The notes: a model not told the origin generated them from the letters alone. A DNA stretch of 53,919 nucleotides from Bacteroidota bacterium (GCA_021779195.1 JAJYBB010000019.1:1-53919); one strand, 5' to 3'; positions 37,299-48,154 are shown, numbered from the stretch's first letter. Made by a program: numbers and translations.

Positions 37299-37733
37299 TT
37301 AAGCATTTTCAGAGGTTGAATCATAATCTCGTCTAACTACAAATTTAGTCGTAACGGGTAATTTTTGAGCAGCTAAGCGCAGGGCTTCTTTAGCTATTTC
37401 GAAAGACACTCCTTCCACCTCGATAATCATACGCCCTGGAGTAACAGGAGCCACAAAACCTTCTGGCGCTCCTTTTCCTTTACCCATACGTACTTCAGCA
37501 GGTTTCTTGGTAATCGGTTTATCGGGAAATATCCGAATCCAGATTTGTCCTTGACGTTGCATATAGCGAGTTACAGCGATACGGGCGGCTTCAATTTGAC
37601 GACCAGTTAACCATTTTGATTCCAGCGATTTAATTCCAAAAGAACCGAATGATAACTGATTACCTCGTTGGGCATTTCCTTTCATGCGCCCCTTTTGCTG
37701 TCTCCTGAACTTTGTTTTTTTAGGTTGTAACAT
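37299..37733 (-). CDS. rplP: 50S ribosomal protein L16 (uL16)
   Basis: A 144-residue protein of the tRNA-binding and peptidyl-transferase region. It begins [19 protein letters not shown] and contains [22 protein letters not shown] and the C-terminal [17 protein letters not shown] weak purine run (AAGGA) lies five bases before the ATG. Confidence 0.97.
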   Translation of the reverse strand: MLQPKKTKFRRQQKGRMKGNAQRGNQLSFGSFGIKSLESKWLTGRQIEAARIAVTRYMQRQGQIWIRIFPDKPITKKPAEVRMGKGKGAPEGFVAPVTPGRMIIEVEGVSFEIAKEALRLAAQKLPVTTKFVVRRDYDSTSENA

Positions 37734-37764
37734 AATTTCCTTAAATCAAATTCATTAATAACAG

Positions 37765-38526
37765 TTAATTTTTTCTTTTTTTGAAACCACCTTTACCGCC
37801 ACGGTCATTGCGATCTTTACGATCACCGCGTTCGTTGTTATAACGATCACCGCCACGTGAAGCTTCTTTGGTAGCTGTAAAGTTAGGAGCGAGATCCTTT
37901 TTACCGTAAATTTCGCCACGGCAAATCCAAACTTTAATGCCGATAATTCCGACTTTAGTCAATGCTTCGGCGTGTGCATAATCAATGTCAGCACGTAAAG
38001 TATGTAACGGTGTTCTTCCTTCTTTATACATTTCTGAACGTGCCATTTCAGCGCCATTTAATCGACCTGAAACTTGAACTTTGATACCTTCAGCTCCAAT
38101 ACGCATAGTTGAAGCGATGGACATTTTTGTTGCACGACGGTAAGCAATTTTACCTTCCACCTGACGAGCAATATTATTAGCTACAATCACAGCATCTAAT
38201 TCCGGACGTTTAATTTCAAAAATATTAATCTGAACTTCCTTTTCCGTAATTTTTTTTAATTCTTCCTTCAGTTTGTCAACTTCTTGACCACCTTTCCCGA
38301 TAATAATTCCAGGACGGGCTGTACAAACTGTTATAGTAACGAGTTTCAAAGTACGTTCGATAACAATGCGAGAAACGCTTGCTTTTGCCAGACGGGCTTG
38401 GAGATATTTTCTGATTTTGCTGTCCTCAAGAATGGTATCACCATAATTGTTTCCACCATACCAGTTTGAATCCCAGCCTCGGATAATTCCTAAGCGGTTA
38501 CTTATTGGATTAGTTTTTTGTCCCAT
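37765..38526 (-). CDS. rpsC: 30S ribosomal protein S3 (uS3)
   Basis: A 253-residue mRNA-entry protein starting [20 protein letters not shown] at 38526; the frame extends upstream to 38571 inside rplV. The KH domain has the GxxG loop in [12 protein letters not shown]. The C-terminal domain is followed by a tail of about 30 residues rich in Gly, Arg, Asp and Lys, longer than in E. coli. Confidence 0.97.
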   Translation of the reverse strand: MGQKTNPISNRLGIIRGWDSNWYGGNNYGDTILEDSKIRKYLQARLAKASVSRIVIERTLKLVTITVCTARPGIIIGKGGQEVDKLKEELKKITEKEVQINIFEIKRPELDAVIVANNIARQVEGKIAYRRATKMSIASTMRIGAEGIKVQVSGRLNGAEMARSEMYKEGRTPLHTLRADIDYAHAEALTKVGIIGIKVWICRGEIYGKKDLAPNFTATKEASRGGDRYNNERGDRKDRNDRGGKGGFKKRKN

Positions 38527-38533
38527 CGAGCAA

Positions 38534-38944
38534 TTAATTTTGATTATCGTTAGTATTTTTTGACTCAACAAATAGTGTTACGTGGTTTGAACGTTTACGA
38601 ATACGGTAACCGCGTCCTTGAGGAGCAGTACGCAAGCGTTTAAGCATTGTTCCGCTATCCACAGAAATACCACTTATATATAAATTGGCATTATCGGCTT
38701 TTTCCTGAGTTTTAGTTTCCCAGTTGGCAATTGCCGATTTCAACAATTTTTCTAATCTTCCTGAAGCTTCTTTTGAAGAGAATTTCAGGACACTCAAAGC
38801 TTTGTTTACTTCCATACCGCGAATCATATCAGCTACAAGTCGCATTTTTCGTGGAGAAGTAGGAACGTTATTAAGCTTCGCAAAGTAAAGAGTCTTGTTA
38901 GCTTCTTTTCTTTCGTCGGCAGATATTTTTTTTCGTGCACCCAT
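38534..38944 (-). CDS. rplV: 50S ribosomal protein L22 (uL22)
   Basis: A 136-residue exit-tunnel protein. [21 protein letters not shown] and the tunnel hairpin region [24 protein letters not shown] are intact, with no insertion of the kind linked to macrolide resistance. Confidence 0.97.
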   Translation of the reverse strand: MGARKKISADERKEANKTLYFAKLNNVPTSPRKMRLVADMIRGMEVNKALSVLKFSSKEASGRLEKLLKSAIANWETKTQEKADNANLYISGISVDSGTMLKRLRTAPQGRGYRIRKRSNHVTLFVESKNTNDNQN

Positions 38945-38988
38945 TTTCTTGAAATGATTAATTTTTTCTGATTTAAAATTTCAATGGA

Positions 38989-39255
38989 TTATTTTTTCTT
39001 ACCACCGTGACCGCGGAAGTTACGAGTTGGCGAAAATTCGCCTAACTTGTGTCCAACCATATTTTCGGTTACATACACGGGGATAAACTTATTACCATTG
39101 TGAACTGCAATTGTATGACCTACAAAATCAGGTGAAATCATCGAAGCACGAGCCCATGTCTTGATCACGGATTTTTTCCCGCCTTCATTCATGGTTAAAA
39201 CTTTTTTCTCTAACTTCAGATTGATGTATGGTCCTTTTTTTAATGAACGGCTCAT
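38989..39255 (-). CDS. rpsS: 30S ribosomal protein S19 (uS19)
   Basis: An 88-residue head protein. It begins [19 protein letters not shown] and ends with the signature [17 protein letters not shown]. Confidence 0.97.
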   Translation of the reverse strand: MSRSLKKGPYINLKLEKKVLTMNEGGKKSVIKTWARASMISPDFVGHTIAVHNGNKFIPVYVTENMVGHKLGEFSPTRNFRGHGGKKK

Positions 39256-39276
39256 ATTATTTACTTAGGTTTTCGT

Positions 39277-40101
39277 TTATTTTTTCTTTCTTTCAATAAT
39301 ATACTGGCTCGATTGCTTTTTGGGGGAACGTGTTTTGTACCCTTTAGCTAATAAGCCTTTTCGAGAACGTGGATGTCCACCCGAAGCCCGACCTTCGCCA
39401 CCACCCATGGGGTGATCAACCGGGTTCATTGCGACACCACGAACGCGAGGACGACGTCCAAGCCAACGTGAGCGACCTGCTTTTCCTGATCTTTCCAAAG
39501 CATGATCAGAATTACCTACACTACCAATTGTTGCTTTGCAAGTAGCTAATACTTTGCGAAGCTCGCCCGAAGGCAATTTAATAATAGCATATTTATCTTC
39601 ACGTGAAGTGAGTTGAGCAAATGTTCCTGCAGAGCGTACCATCGCGGCACCTTGACCCGGGCGTAATTCAATGTTGTGAATTATAGTTCCCAGTGGAATA
39701 TTTTGCATAGGTAACGAATTACCTACTTCCGGAGCAGCATCTGCACCCGAAACAACTGTCTGACCAACCTGCAATCCATTTGGTGCAAGAATGTATGTTT
39801 TTTCCCCATCAACATAATAAAGAAGCGCGATACGTGCCGAACGGTTCGGATCGTACTCGATTGATTTTACTGTTGCGGGAACACCGTCTTTGTTGCGTTT
39901 AAAGTCAATTACTCTATATTTCTTCTTGTGTCCGCCACCTAAGTAGCGCATGGTCATTTTACCATCATGGTTACGACCGCCGGAATTGGATCCGCCTATC
40001 ACAAGAGATTTTTCTGGTGCACTCGCAGTAATTGTGTCAAATGTACCAATAATCTTGTGTCTTTGCCCCGGTGTTGTGGGTCTTAATTTACGTACAGCCA
40101 T
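39277..40101 (-). CDS. rplB: 50S ribosomal protein L2 (uL2)
   Basis: A 274-residue protein required for peptidyl transferase centre assembly. It begins [17 protein letters not shown] and has [21 protein letters not shown] and the strongly conserved [20 protein letters not shown] with its conserved histidine. It follows rplW after a 92-base spacer with repeats. Confidence 0.98.
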   Translation of the reverse strand: MAVRKLRPTTPGQRHKIIGTFDTITASAPEKSLVIGGSNSGGRNHDGKMTMRYLGGGHKKKYRVIDFKRNKDGVPATVKSIEYDPNRSARIALLYYVDGEKTYILAPNGLQVGQTVVSGADAAPEVGNSLPMQNIPLGTIIHNIELRPGQGAAMVRSAGTFAQLTSREDKYAIIKLPSGELRKVLATCKATIGSVGNSDHALERSGKAGRSRWLGRRPRVRGVAMNPVDHPMGGGEGRASGGHPRSRKGLLAKGYKTRSPKKQSSQYIIERKKK

Positions 40102-40193
40102 TTATATATTTACTATTTACTGATTTACTATTTAATCATTTCATTTTACCATTTACTTGAAATTACAAATGCTCAATGGTAAAATCGTAAATG
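40102..40193 (-). repeat. rplW-rplB spacer with ATTTAC phrase repeats and a hairpin
   Basis: On the plus strand the words ATTTACT, ATTTACTG and ATTTACTA run in series (40108-40133). An 11-base inverted repeat ATTTTACCATT/AATGGTAAAAT (40143-40153 and 40175-40185) has a 21-base loop. The same GGTAAA/TTTACC stem next to AAATAGTAAAT occurs at 35233-35290. No protein is encoded. Confidence 0.6.
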
Positions 40194-40484
40194 TTAGATG
40201 TTGCTATAAAAATCAATTTTATCGCCATCTTTCAATGTAACAATTGCCTTTTTGTAAGCTGGTGATTTCCCGTTGATAGTTCCGCTTTTTGTAAAACGAC
40301 TTTTTACTTTGGGTGCCACAATCAAGGTGTTGACATCTGTAACTGTCACATTGTACATTGCTTCAATTGCTTGCTTTATCTCAATCTTATTGGCATCTTT
40401 CTGAACTTTAAAGCCAAAGCGATTCATCTTTTCGCCCAACTGAGTCATCTTTTCGGTAACGATTGGTTTTATGATAATTCCCAT
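40194..40484 (-). CDS. rplW: 50S ribosomal protein L23 (uL23)
   Basis: A 96-residue exit-tunnel protein and docking site for trigger factor and SRP. It begins MGIIIKPIVTEKMTQ and has FKVQKDANKIEIKQAIEAMYNVTV. Its start is marked by an AAGGAG site overlapping the rplD stop codon. Confidence 0.97.
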   Translation of the reverse strand: MGIIIKPIVTEKMTQLGEKMNRFGFKVQKDANKIEIKQAIEAMYNVTVTDVNTLIVAPKVKSRFTKSGTINGKSPAYKKAIVTLKDGDKIDFYSNI

Positions 40485-40491
40485 TTTATGT

Positions 40492-40497
40492 CTCCTT
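40492..40497 (-). promoter_or_regulatory. canonical Shine-Dalgarno of rplW
   Basis: AAGGAG lies seven bases before the rplW ATG (40484) and overlaps the TAA stop of rplD at 40496-40498. Few genes in this window have such a site. Confidence 0.8.
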
Positions 40498-41125
40498 ATG
40501 CTTTAAAAATTTGTTCTAATGCACCGATTGCATCTTCTGTTAACACAAGTGTTTTCGCATTAAGCACTTCATAAGTACTTAACTCTGAAACGGTTAATAC
40601 TTTTGCTTTAGGCAAATTACGAGCCGACAAATATACGTTTTTATTTGCATTTGCTAAAACAATTAAGGGTTTTTTATCAGCTACTTGCAAACTTTTTGTC
40701 ATTGCCAAAAATCCTTTTGTATTTGGAGCTTCAAAGTTCATTAAATCGACCACGGTAATGGCGTTATTTAAAGCTTTATAAGTCAATGCCGATTTACGTG
40801 CTAATTGTTTTACCTTTTTGTTCAACTTAAAACGATAATCACGTGGAACCGGACCAAACATACGACCACCACCAACACGAACACCAGATTTAATATCACC
40901 CGGACGTGCACCGCCACCTCCTTTTTGTTTGCCTAATTTGCGGGTACTGCCCGATAATTGACTTCTACCCTTTGACGAATGATTTCCTTGACGTTGGTTT
41001 GCTAAATATTGTTTCACATCTAAATAAATAGCATGGTCGTTTGGCTCAATACCAAAGATAGCATCATTCAACGATACTTTTCTCCCTGTGTCTTCTCCTT
41101 TAATATTTACTATGTTCAGTTCCAT
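40496..41125 (-). CDS. rplD: 50S ribosomal protein L4 (uL4)
   Basis: A 209-residue exit-tunnel protein. The extended loop has [20 protein letters not shown] and [15 protein letters not shown], and the globular part follows. In E. coli L4 represses the S10 operon; no similar leader could be recognised here. It follows rplC by two bases. Confidence 0.97.
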   Translation of the reverse strand: MELNIVNIKGEDTGRKVSLNDAIFGIEPNDHAIYLDVKQYLANQRQGNHSSKGRSQLSGSTRKLGKQKGGGGARPGDIKSGVRVGGGRMFGPVPRDYRFKLNKKVKQLARKSALTYKALNNAITVVDLMNFEAPNTKGFLAMTKSLQVADKKPLIVLANANKNVYLSARNLPKAKVLTVSELSTYEVLNAKTLVLTEDAIGALEQIFKA

Positions 41126-41127
41126 GT

Positions 41128-41745
41128 TTATTTATTGATAATGACGATTGAACCTTTTGCACCCGGAACTGAACCTTTAATTAATACAAGGTTATGTTCT
41201 GGAATAACTTTTAACACTAACAGGTTTTGCATGGTGATTTGATCACCACCGGTACGACCTGCCATGCGCATACCTTTAAATACGCGAGAAGGATATGAAG
41301 AAGCACCTAAAGAACCCGGAGCACGTAAACGATTGTGCTGACCGTGAGTAGCTTGTCCAACTCCACCAAAACCATGACGCTTTACAACGCCCTGAAATCC
41401 TTTACCTTTCGAAGTTCCAATCACGTCAACAAACGTATCAGCTTCAAAAATTTCACAGGTGATTAAATCACCCAATTTGAATTCCTGTTCGAATCCCTTG
41501 AACTCAACCAAGTGTCTTTGAGGAGCTACTCCAGCTGCTTTAAAATGACCCATTTCAGGTTTGTTGGCATGTTTTTCAGTTTTAGGTTGGAATCCTACCT
41601 GAACAGCCTCATAACCATCATTGTCTGCAGTCTTAATTTGAGTAACAACACAAGGACCTGCTTCGATAACAGTGCATGGTACATTTTTACCATCGGCACT
41701 GAAAACGGATGTCATTCCGATTTTTTTTCCTAATAATCCTGGCAT
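41128..41745 (-). CDS. rplC: 50S ribosomal protein L3 (uL3)
   Basis: A 205-residue protein near the peptidyl transferase centre. It begins [15 protein letters not shown] and has [19 protein letters not shown] with the conserved tip region [21 protein letters not shown] 111-base spacer without evident features separates it from rpsJ. Confidence 0.97.
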   Translation of the reverse strand: MPGLLGKKIGMTSVFSADGKNVPCTVIEAGPCVVTQIKTADNDGYEAVQVGFQPKTEKHANKPEMGHFKAAGVAPQRHLVEFKGFEQEFKLGDLITCEIFEADTFVDVIGTSKGKGFQGVVKRHGFGGVGQATHGQHNRLRAPGSLGASSYPSRVFKGMRMAGRTGGDQITMQNLLVLKVIPEHNLVLIKGSVPGAKGSIVIINK

Positions 41746-41856
41746 TTCAATTGTTGTTTATAAAACCACCTTAAATTTTTGTAGTGATTAAGATAGTATG
41801 TTAATTTTTGATATTTCTTTCTCTTGCTCCATATTTTTTAGAGCTAAAGGCGTATA

Positions 41857-42162
41857 TTATACTTTAATTTCAACTTCAACTCCGCTTGGTAATTCAAGTT
41901 TCATCAAAGCATCAACTGTTTTGCTGGTTGAACTGTAAATGTCGATAAGACGCTTATAAGAGGAAAGTTCAAACTGTTCGCGCGCTTTTTTGTTTACAAA
42001 AGTTGAACGGTTTACAGTAAAAATACGTTTGTGTGTAGGAAGAGGAATTGGTCCACTTACTACTGCTCCGGTAGCTTTTACTGTTTTTACGATTTTTTCG
42101 GCTGATTTATCAACCAAATTGTGATCGTAAGATTTTAGTTTAATACGAATTTTCTGACTCAT
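41857..42162 (-). CDS. rpsJ: 30S ribosomal protein S10 (uS10)
   Basis: A 101-residue protein, also NusE in antitermination. [40 protein letters not shown] and the C-terminal [11 protein letters not shown] are typical. The gene follows fusA after 101 bases; tuf, often present here, is missing. Confidence 0.97.
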   Translation of the reverse strand: MSQKIRIKLKSYDHNLVDKSAEKIVKTVKATGAVVSGPIPLPTHKRIFTVNRSTFVNKKAREQFELSSYKRLIDIYSSTSKTVDALMKLELPSGVEVEIKV

Positions 42163-42263
42163 TGTTAGTTTTATATTTATTTGTTTGGTTTTATTGAAAC
42201 TGATTCCGGTTAAGAGTCATTCGCTAACAGCAAATCAATCTCAATTAAAAAGTTCTCTATAAA

Positions 42264-44381
42264 TTACAAAAGTTCGACTTTCCCTTTTGCTTCAGCAACT
42301 ACCTCTTTGGCAATTGAGTTTGATAATTCAGCATAATGATCAAATTCCATCGACGAAGTAGCTCGTCCTGAAGTAATTGTACGCAATGCGGTTACATAAC
42401 CGAAAGTTTCAGCTAACGGCACTTTTGCTTTAACAATACGGGCACCGGTACGACTTGATTCCATTCCTTCAACTTGTCCTCGGCGTTTATTTAAATCACC
42501 AATTACATCACCCATGCTTTCTTCTGGCGTTACAACCTCCATCTTCATAATGGGTTCTAACAGTACAGGTTTTGCTTTAGCACAGGCATTTTTGAAAGCA
42601 ATTTGTGCACAAATTTCAAAAGACAACTGATCGGAATCCACAGGGTGGAATGATCCATCGAGTACAGTAACTTTCAATTTATCCATCGGGAAACCGGCTA
42701 ATACACCATTTTTCATGGATAATTGAAATCCTTTTTGAATAGAAGGTATATATTCTTTTGGGATATTTCCTCCTTTTACCAGGTCGACAAATTGAAGTGA
42801 ACCTTCAAAATCCTTATCAGCTGGTTCAACGCGAACAATCATATCGGCAAATTTACCTCGACCTCCGGATTGTTTTTTATAAACTTCCCTAATTTCAACT
42901 GATTTTGTAATCGCTTCTTTATAAGATACCTGTGGGCGACCCTGATTGCATTCAACTTTAAATTCACGCTTCAAACGATCAATAATAATCTCGAGGTGAA
43001 GCTCACCCATTCCACTAATAATCGTTTGTCCTGATTGTTCTTCAGTGTGTACTGTAAAAGTAGGATCTTCTTCGGCTAACTTAGCTAATCCCATTCCTAA
43101 TTTATCCAAATCCTTTTGAGTTTTGGGTTCAATTGAAATACCAATAACAGGAGTTGGAAAGTCCATCGATTCCAATACGATAGGATGTGCTTCGTCGCAA
43201 AGGGTATCACCTGTACGAATGTCTTTAAATCCAACACCTGCTCCTATATCACCTGCTGAAATAAATTCAACGGGATTTTGTTTATTTGAATGCATCTGGA
43301 AGATACGCGAAATACGCTCTTTCTTATCAGATCGGGGATTGTAAACATAAGAACCTGCATCTAATCGACCTGAATAAACCCTGAAATAACAAAGCCTACC
43401 GACATACGGATCGGTTGCAATTTTGAATGCAAGCGCCGTTAAAGGTTCATTTGCGTCAGGGTGACGAATAATGTCTTTATCCTCAAAACGGGGATCCTTT
43501 CCTATTGTTTCAGGCGTATCAAGCGGACTTGGTAAGTAAGCACACACTGCATCAAGCATGGTTTGTACTCCTTTATTTTTAAACGCTGAACCACAAATCA
43601 TGGGATTGATTTCCATTGATAAGGTAGCTTTACGAATGGCAATTTTGATTTCATTAACTGTAATAGTCGAAGGATCATCAAAATATTTTTGCATTACAGC
43701 ATCGTCGTATTCGGCAACGATTTCGAGCATTTTATCTCTCCATTCTTTGGCTTCATCTAATAAATCGGCAGGAATTTCTTCAATAGAATATTCAGCACCC
43801 ATTGTTTCGTCGTGCCAGAAAATCGCTTTCATTTCAACTAAATCAACGACACCTTTGAATTTTTCTTCAGCACCGATTGGAATTTGAATCGGACATGGTT
43901 TTGCTCCAAGCACCTCCTTTACCTGACGTACAACTTCATAAAAATCGGCTCCCGAACGGTCCATTTTATTTACGAAACCAATACGGGGAACATTATATTT
44001 ATCTGCTTGACGCCAAACCGTTTCCGACTGAGGTTCTACACCACCAACGGCACAGAAAGTAGCCACGGCTCCATCTAAAATACGCAATGAACGTTCTACT
44101 TCAACAGTAAAATCTACGTGTCCCGGAGTGTCAATGAGGTTAATTTTATATTTGTCACCTTCATAATTCCATTGGGTAGTAGTTGCAGCCGAAGTAATGG
44201 TAATTCCACGTTCTTGCTCCTGCTCCATCCAGTCCATTGTAGCAGCACCATCATGTACTTCACCGATTTTGTGAGTCAAACCTGTGTAATACAAAATACG
44301 CTCGGAAGTGGTAGTTTTTCCTGCGTCGATATGCGCCATGATACCGATATTTCTTGTATAACTTAAATCTCCTTTTGCCAT
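42264..44381 (-). CDS. fusA: elongation factor G
   Basis: A 705-residue GTPase that drives ribosomal translocation. G motifs are [30 protein letters not shown] and [10 protein letters not shown]. Domain II, III, IV and V regions follow in order, with [10 protein letters not shown] and [17 protein letters not shown]-like segment ([18 protein letters not shown]). It sits between rpsG and rpsJ in the str arrangement. Confidence 0.98.
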   Translation of the reverse strand: MAKGDLSYTRNIGIMAHIDAGKTTTSERILYYTGLTHKIGEVHDGAATMDWMEQEQERGITITSAATTTQWNYEGDKYKINLIDTPGHVDFTVEVERSLRILDGAVATFCAVGGVEPQSETVWRQADKYNVPRIGFVNKMDRSGADFYEVVRQVKEVLGAKPCPIQIPIGAEEKFKGVVDLVEMKAIFWHDETMGAEYSIEEIPADLLDEAKEWRDKMLEIVAEYDDAVMQKYFDDPSTITVNEIKIAIRKATLSMEINPMICGSAFKNKGVQTMLDAVCAYLPSPLDTPETIGKDPRFEDKDIIRHPDANEPLTALAFKIATDPYVGRLCYFRVYSGRLDAGSYVYNPRSDKKERISRIFQMHSNKQNPVEFISAGDIGAGVGFKDIRTGDTLCDEAHPIVLESMDFPTPVIGISIEPKTQKDLDKLGMGLAKLAEEDPTFTVHTEEQSGQTIISGMGELHLEIIIDRLKREFKVECNQGRPQVSYKEAITKSVEIREVYKKQSGGRGKFADMIVRVEPADKDFEGSLQFVDLVKGGNIPKEYIPSIQKGFQLSMKNGVLAGFPMDKLKVTVLDGSFHPVDSDQLSFEICAQIAFKNACAKAKPVLLEPIMKMEVVTPEESMGDVIGDLNKRRGQVEGMESSRTGARIVKAKVPLAETFGYVTALRTITSGRATSSMEFDHYAELSNSIAKEVVAEAKGKVELL

Positions 44382-44430
44382 TATATACTTCTAAATTTCT
44401 TTTAAATACCTGTTAACTTGTGCCTTTAAA

Positions 44431-44907
44431 TTAGAATCTGAAATGAGCAAAAGCACGGTTAGCCTCAGCCATACGGTGCATATCTTCCTTACGTTTGAAA
44501 GCACCGCCTTGATTATTGAAGGCATCAACAATTTCGGCAGCTAATTTATCAGCCATCGAACGACCGCCGCGTTTGCGAGCGTATAATATAAGATTTTTCA
44601 TTGAAATGGATTCCTTGCGATCGGGACGAATTTCGGTAGGAACCTGGAAAGTGGCACCGCCCACACGACGAGATTTAACTTCCACTAAGGGAGTAATATT
44701 TTCGAGGGCTTTTTTCCAAACATCGAGAGGAGACTTTTCTTCATTAGGTAGCTTGTTTTTTACTACTTCTAACGATGAATAAAAAATGTCGAAGGCTGTC
44801 GATTTTTTGCCATCAAACATTAGATGATTTACAAATTTTGTAACCATCGATTCGTTGAAAACCGGATCAGGTAATACGACCCTCTTTTTTGGTTTCGATT
44901 TTCTCAT
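44431..44907 (-). CDS. rpsG: 30S ribosomal protein S7 (uS7)
   Basis: A 158-residue primary 16S-binding head protein. [20 protein letters not shown] and [14 protein letters not shown] are intact. S7 regulates the str operon in E. coli through the rpsL-rpsG spacer; here that spacer (44908-45092) contains a hairpin. Confidence 0.97.
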   Translation of the reverse strand: MRKSKPKKRVVLPDPVFNESMVTKFVNHLMFDGKKSTAFDIFYSSLEVVKNKLPNEEKSPLDVWKKALENITPLVEVKSRRVGGATFQVPTEIRPDRKESISMKNLILYARKRGGRSMADKLAAEIVDAFNNQGGAFKRKEDMHRMAEANRAFAHFRF

Positions 44908-44926
44908 TTTGGTTTAATAAATTTCC

Positions 44927-45054
44927 GTTTTTGTTTTTTTGGTTGCTTTTAAGTCTTACTTCAATAATCCCTCCGGATTATTTACTCAACCGATCATCTG
45001 CACCCTTATAAAAACGCAAACAAGTGTTTAAAACTTGAGTTTTTGTTTTTTTGG
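44927..45054 (-). repeat. rpsL-rpsG spacer: 16-base direct repeat around a hairpin
   Basis: GTTTTTGTTTTTTTGG (plus strand) occurs at 44927-44942 and again at 45039-45054. Between them AATAATCC-CTCC-GGATTATT (44963-44982) forms a perfect eight-base-pair stem with a four-base loop. This is the place where S7 binds its mRNA in E. coli. Confidence 0.6.
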
Positions 45055-45092
45055 AAAAGCTGACTTTCGAACTAATTTTTAGTCAGAGATTT

Positions 45093-45506
45093 TTACTTTT
45101 TACCTTTAACCGGAGCTCCTTTTGCAACTTGTCCTGGTTTTGGTCGTTTTGCACCATATTTTGAACGACGTTGCGTGCGGCCATTCACACCTGCTGTATC
45201 GAGCGTTCCGCGAACCACGTGATAACGAACTCCTGGAAGATCTTTTACACGACCACCACGAACCATTACAATAGAGTGTTCTTGCAAGTTGTGCCCTTCG
45301 CCCGGAATGTACGCATTCACTTCTTTTTGATTCGTTAGACGCACACGAGCTACTTTCCTCATGGCCGAATTCGGTTTCTTAGGAGTCGTTGTGTACACAC
45401 GAACGCAAACACCGCGACGCTGCGGACATGAATCCAACGCTGGAGACTTGCTTTTGTCAATGAGTTCTGCTCTTCCTTTTCTAACTAATTGTTGAATTGT
45501 AGGCAT
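45093..45506 (-). CDS. rpsL: 30S ribosomal protein S12 (uS12)
   Basis: A 137-residue decoding-centre protein. [20 protein letters not shown] and [17 protein letters not shown] carry the wild-type lysines at positions where streptomycin resistance changes usually fall. It is the first gene of the long operon, about 60 bases downstream of the promoter at 45574-45604. Confidence 0.97.
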   Translation of the reverse strand: MPTIQQLVRKGRAELIDKSKSPALDSCPQRRGVCVRVYTTTPKKPNSAMRKVARVRLTNQKEVNAYIPGEGHNLQEHSIVMVRGGRVKDLPGVRYHVVRGTLDTAGVNGRTQRRSKYGAKRPKPGQVAKGAPVKGKK

Positions 45507-45573
45507 TTTACTTTGTTTTATATCTTTAACTACTTAATTTTGTGTCCAAATTGTTTTTCTCCAAAATGGGTTG

Positions 45574-45604
45574 CAAAGATAGACATATTTTTTTGAATGA
45601 CAAA
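45574..45604 (-). promoter_or_regulatory. promoter of the rpsL-rplQ translation operon
   Basis: On the minus strand TTTG (45601-45604), exactly 19 bases, then TATCTTTG (45574-45581) match the Bacteroidetes consensus without mismatch. The rpsL ATG lies 67 bases beyond the -7 box. Confidence 0.88.
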
Positions 45605-45914
45605 CAATCAGTAGAAAATATTTTTTTTCAATACAAACCAGCTTATTTATAAGATCCTTAAAATGATATTCTATTGATATTCTGGTTATTATAATTATAT
45701 TTCTCGAATAATATAAAATTATCTGCATTTCAGAGATTATGTCCTACTAAATTGATGAATGGATGATTAAATTTATTTAATTGAATATCTTTTTGAAACA
45801 CAAATGTTTGGCAATTTATTTGAATTTCAAACTGAAATAAAAATCATGCGGATATCCATGAGAAATAAAAAATAAATATGAAAAAATCGGATTGCTAATG
45901 AAATAATGAAAATG

Positions 45915-45952
45915 AAAAAGCGAAAATGGAATAAAACATTCTCGCCTTTTTT
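45915..45952 (-). terminator. terminator of the winged-helix gene
   Basis: AAAAAGCGAAAATG (45915-45928) pairs with CATTCTCGCCTTTTTT (45937-45952) with one bulge and one mismatch, 17 bases beyond the stop codon at 45970. Confidence 0.75.
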
Positions 45953-45969
45953 AATAATTCATTCGAATC

Positions 45970-46167
45970 TCATACCAATCCTACAAAGATTTCTCCTTCT
46001 GCTTCATTAAATTCAATTTTGGATTCACGTGCCAACCATCCAAAAGCCATGTTTAAATCTTTCTCATTAAGTTTTGTAATTTTCTTAACGGCTTTTACGT
46101 TTAACTGTCCATTTTGCAATGCCGACCAAATTAAACCGGCATTGTTTCCAATCGTTTCTGATAACAT
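45970..46167 (-). CDS. small winged helix-turn-helix protein (DUF2582-like)
   Basis: A 65-residue protein that is a single small winged-helix fold: IGNNAGLIWSALQ, then LNVKAVKKITKLNEKDLNMAFGWLARESKI and a beta wing EFNEAEGEIFVGL. It resembles the DUF2582 family of stand-alone winged-helix proteins in Bacteroidota. The DNA target and role are unknown. It has its own -7 box (46212-46219) and terminator. Confidence 0.82.
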   Translation of the reverse strand: MLSETIGNNAGLIWSALQNGQLNVKAVKKITKLNEKDLNMAFGWLARESKIEFNEAEGEIFVGLV

Positions 46168-46211
46168 AAGCGTTTTGTTTTAAATTAATAATCATGTAAA
46201 CAATATCGCCA

Positions 46212-46219
46212 CAAAGATA
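46212..46219 (-). promoter_or_regulatory. -7 box of the winged-helix gene
   Basis: TATCTTTG on the minus strand lies 44 bases before the start at 46167. The exact -33 TTTG is not present at 19 bases. Confidence 0.5.
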
Positions 46220-46304
46220 CATAAAATATGTTGCAAAACATAGAAAAATAGCAAACAAATTCATATTTAAGCATTTAAAAAAAGAAGAAGGATGAGTTCA
46301 AAGC

Positions 46305-48110
46305 TTATTTCCGGGTGTACATCTCGTCAATTAACGATTTATATTTTTGCATAATAAACGCACGTCGAATCTTCAAGGTGTTAGTCAGTTCACCAGTCTC
46401 GATAGTGAAACTCTTTTTAATCATACTAAAGCGTTTGATTTTTTCGAATTCTGCCATCCCATGTTGTAATTGTTGAATTCTTGCATAGATCATATCGTAA
46501 ATTTGAGGTAATTTAAGTAAATCATCTATGCTTTCGTATACAATTTTTTGTTGAGCAGCATAATCTTCGAGTGCAGAAATTGAAGGAGCAATTATAGCCG
46601 TAACATAATTGCGCTCATCACCGATAACAGCCACTTGTTCAATGAATTTATCCATTCCAAGGCGCGTTTCAATTTCCTGTGGAGCAATATATTTTCCATT
46701 GGAGGTTTTGAATAAATCTTTGATACGTTCAGTCATATAAATATGATTTTCCTTCAAATGACCTGCATCGCCGGTCTTGAACCATCCATCGTCGGTAAAA
46801 GCAGCATTTGTTGCAGCAGGGTTATTGTAATAGCCTGTAAAAACAGTTTTACCTCTGACCAAAATTTCATTGTCTTCCCCTATTTTCACTTCTACTCCCG
46901 GCAAAATACAGCCTACTGAACCAATTTCGTAATTTATATAATCGTAACATGATACAGTAGCTGTGGTTTCGGTAAGCCCGTAACCGTAAACAATGGGCAC
47001 CCCTATACTTCTGAAAAACAAAGCTATTTCATCAGATAATTTGGCGCCTGCCGTAGGAAACATGTTTCCATTCTCTATCCCAATTGCAGCTTTCACTTTC
47101 GAAAAAATAAATTTATCAGCAATTTTATATTTAATTTTTAACAAAAGCGGGGGTTTTTTACCTAAGCGCAGTGTATCGACATTATATTTCCTCCCTGTTG
47201 CTAATGCCCACGCAACAACTCCCAACATAAAAGGTGAAAACTTAGAAAGATTTTCTTGAACGCCAATGTAAACCTTTTCCCAAAATCGGGGAACAGCACA
47301 CATTAAAGTTGGATGCACTTCCTTGATTGTTAACTGAATATCAGACGGTAAATGATTAATATAAATTGTAATCCCATTATTGAGACATAAGTAGCACCAT
47401 GTACGTTCAAAAACGTGCGATAATGGCAGAAAAGCGATGGAAATATCATTCTCGTTGAGGCTGGCGAGTTGCTTTGAATTTAGCCGCATCGCCTGATTAA
47501 AACAACCGTGAGTCAACATAACTCCTTTTGAATTGCCAGTTGTTCCTGAAGTATAAAGTATACAAGCCAGATCAGATTCAGTCACATCATGCTGTCGTTG
47601 TTCGACTTCGAAGTGTTTGGATGATTTTTCACCTAAATTATAAAAATCATCGTAAAATAAATCGTGCTCCGGATCATTTAAATGTACGCTTTGATCAAAA
47701 CAGATGATTTTAATCAGCGAAGGAGAATGCTCCAAAACTGTATGAGCAATATTATATTGTTGTTGGTCACCTACAAAAATAAATTTAATGGAGGCATCTC
47801 TTACAATGAATTCAACCTGATCTACGGATGAAGTGGCATACATTGGCACAACCACTCCACGATTCGCAAACAAAGCAAAATCAATGATAAGATTTTCAGC
47901 TCTATTTTGAGAAAATTGAGCCACATGTTCAGTTTCGAGCAAACCTAACTCAACAAAAGCTTTTGCAGTAGTTAAAACATGCTTAGCTAAATCGCTCCAC
48001 GAAATAGACTTCCAGGGTTCAGTTACAACCTCGCGGTGCATCAAAGCACGGCGATCGCCGTATTTGTTGGCCTGTTCAAAAATTAATTGGGCAAATGGGT
48101 GATTTTCCAT
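46305..48110 (-). CDS. long-chain fatty-acid-CoA ligase (AMP-forming)
   Basis: Activates fatty acids to acyl-CoA by an acyl-adenylate. The 601-residue protein has the AMP-binding loop YTSGTTGNSKGVMLTH at 186-201, YGLTETTATVSC, the hinge TGDAGHL and ERIKDLFKTSNGKYIAPQEIE. The C-terminal region LTNTLKIRRAF carries the catalytic lysine region. No signal peptide is present. It is monocistronic with a -7 box at 48155-48162. FadD-type; chain-length preference is not readable. Confidence 0.92.
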   Translation of the reverse strand: MENHPFAQLIFEQANKYGDRRALMHREVVTEPWKSISWSDLAKHVLTTAKAFVELGLLETEHVAQFSQNRAENLIIDFALFANRGVVVPMYATSSVDQVEFIVRDASIKFIFVGDQQQYNIAHTVLEHSPSLIKIICFDQSVHLNDPEHDLFYDDFYNLGEKSSKHFEVEQRQHDVTESDLACILYTSGTTGNSKGVMLTHGCFNQAMRLNSKQLASLNENDISIAFLPLSHVFERTWCYLCLNNGITIYINHLPSDIQLTIKEVHPTLMCAVPRFWEKVYIGVQENLSKFSPFMLGVVAWALATGRKYNVDTLRLGKKPPLLLKIKYKIADKFIFSKVKAAIGIENGNMFPTAGAKLSDEIALFFRSIGVPIVYGYGLTETTATVSCYDYINYEIGSVGCILPGVEVKIGEDNEILVRGKTVFTGYYNNPAATNAAFTDDGWFKTGDAGHLKENHIYMTERIKDLFKTSNGKYIAPQEIETRLGMDKFIEQVAVIGDERNYVTAIIAPSISALEDYAAQQKIVYESIDDLLKLPQIYDMIYARIQQLQHGMAEFEKIKRFSMIKKSFTIETGELTNTLKIRRAFIMQKYKSLIDEMYTRK

Positions 48111-48154
48111 AAATATAATTATTTAAAACAAGTTGATTGATAAGAGCTTGACGA

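Larger units (their letters stand above)
45507..45969. other. intergenic stretch upstream of rpsL
   Basis: It contains the rpsL promoter (45574-45604) and the terminator of the small winged-helix gene (45915-45952). The remaining 300 bases are AT-rich and hold no gene, RNA or repeat that I recognise. Confidence 0.6.

Noticed and set aside
45534-45728. 64-codon open frame across the rpsL promoter region
   Set aside because: It overlaps the clear promoter at 45574-45604, is rich in Ile, Tyr and Lys as expected for AT-rich noncoding DNA, and resembles no family.
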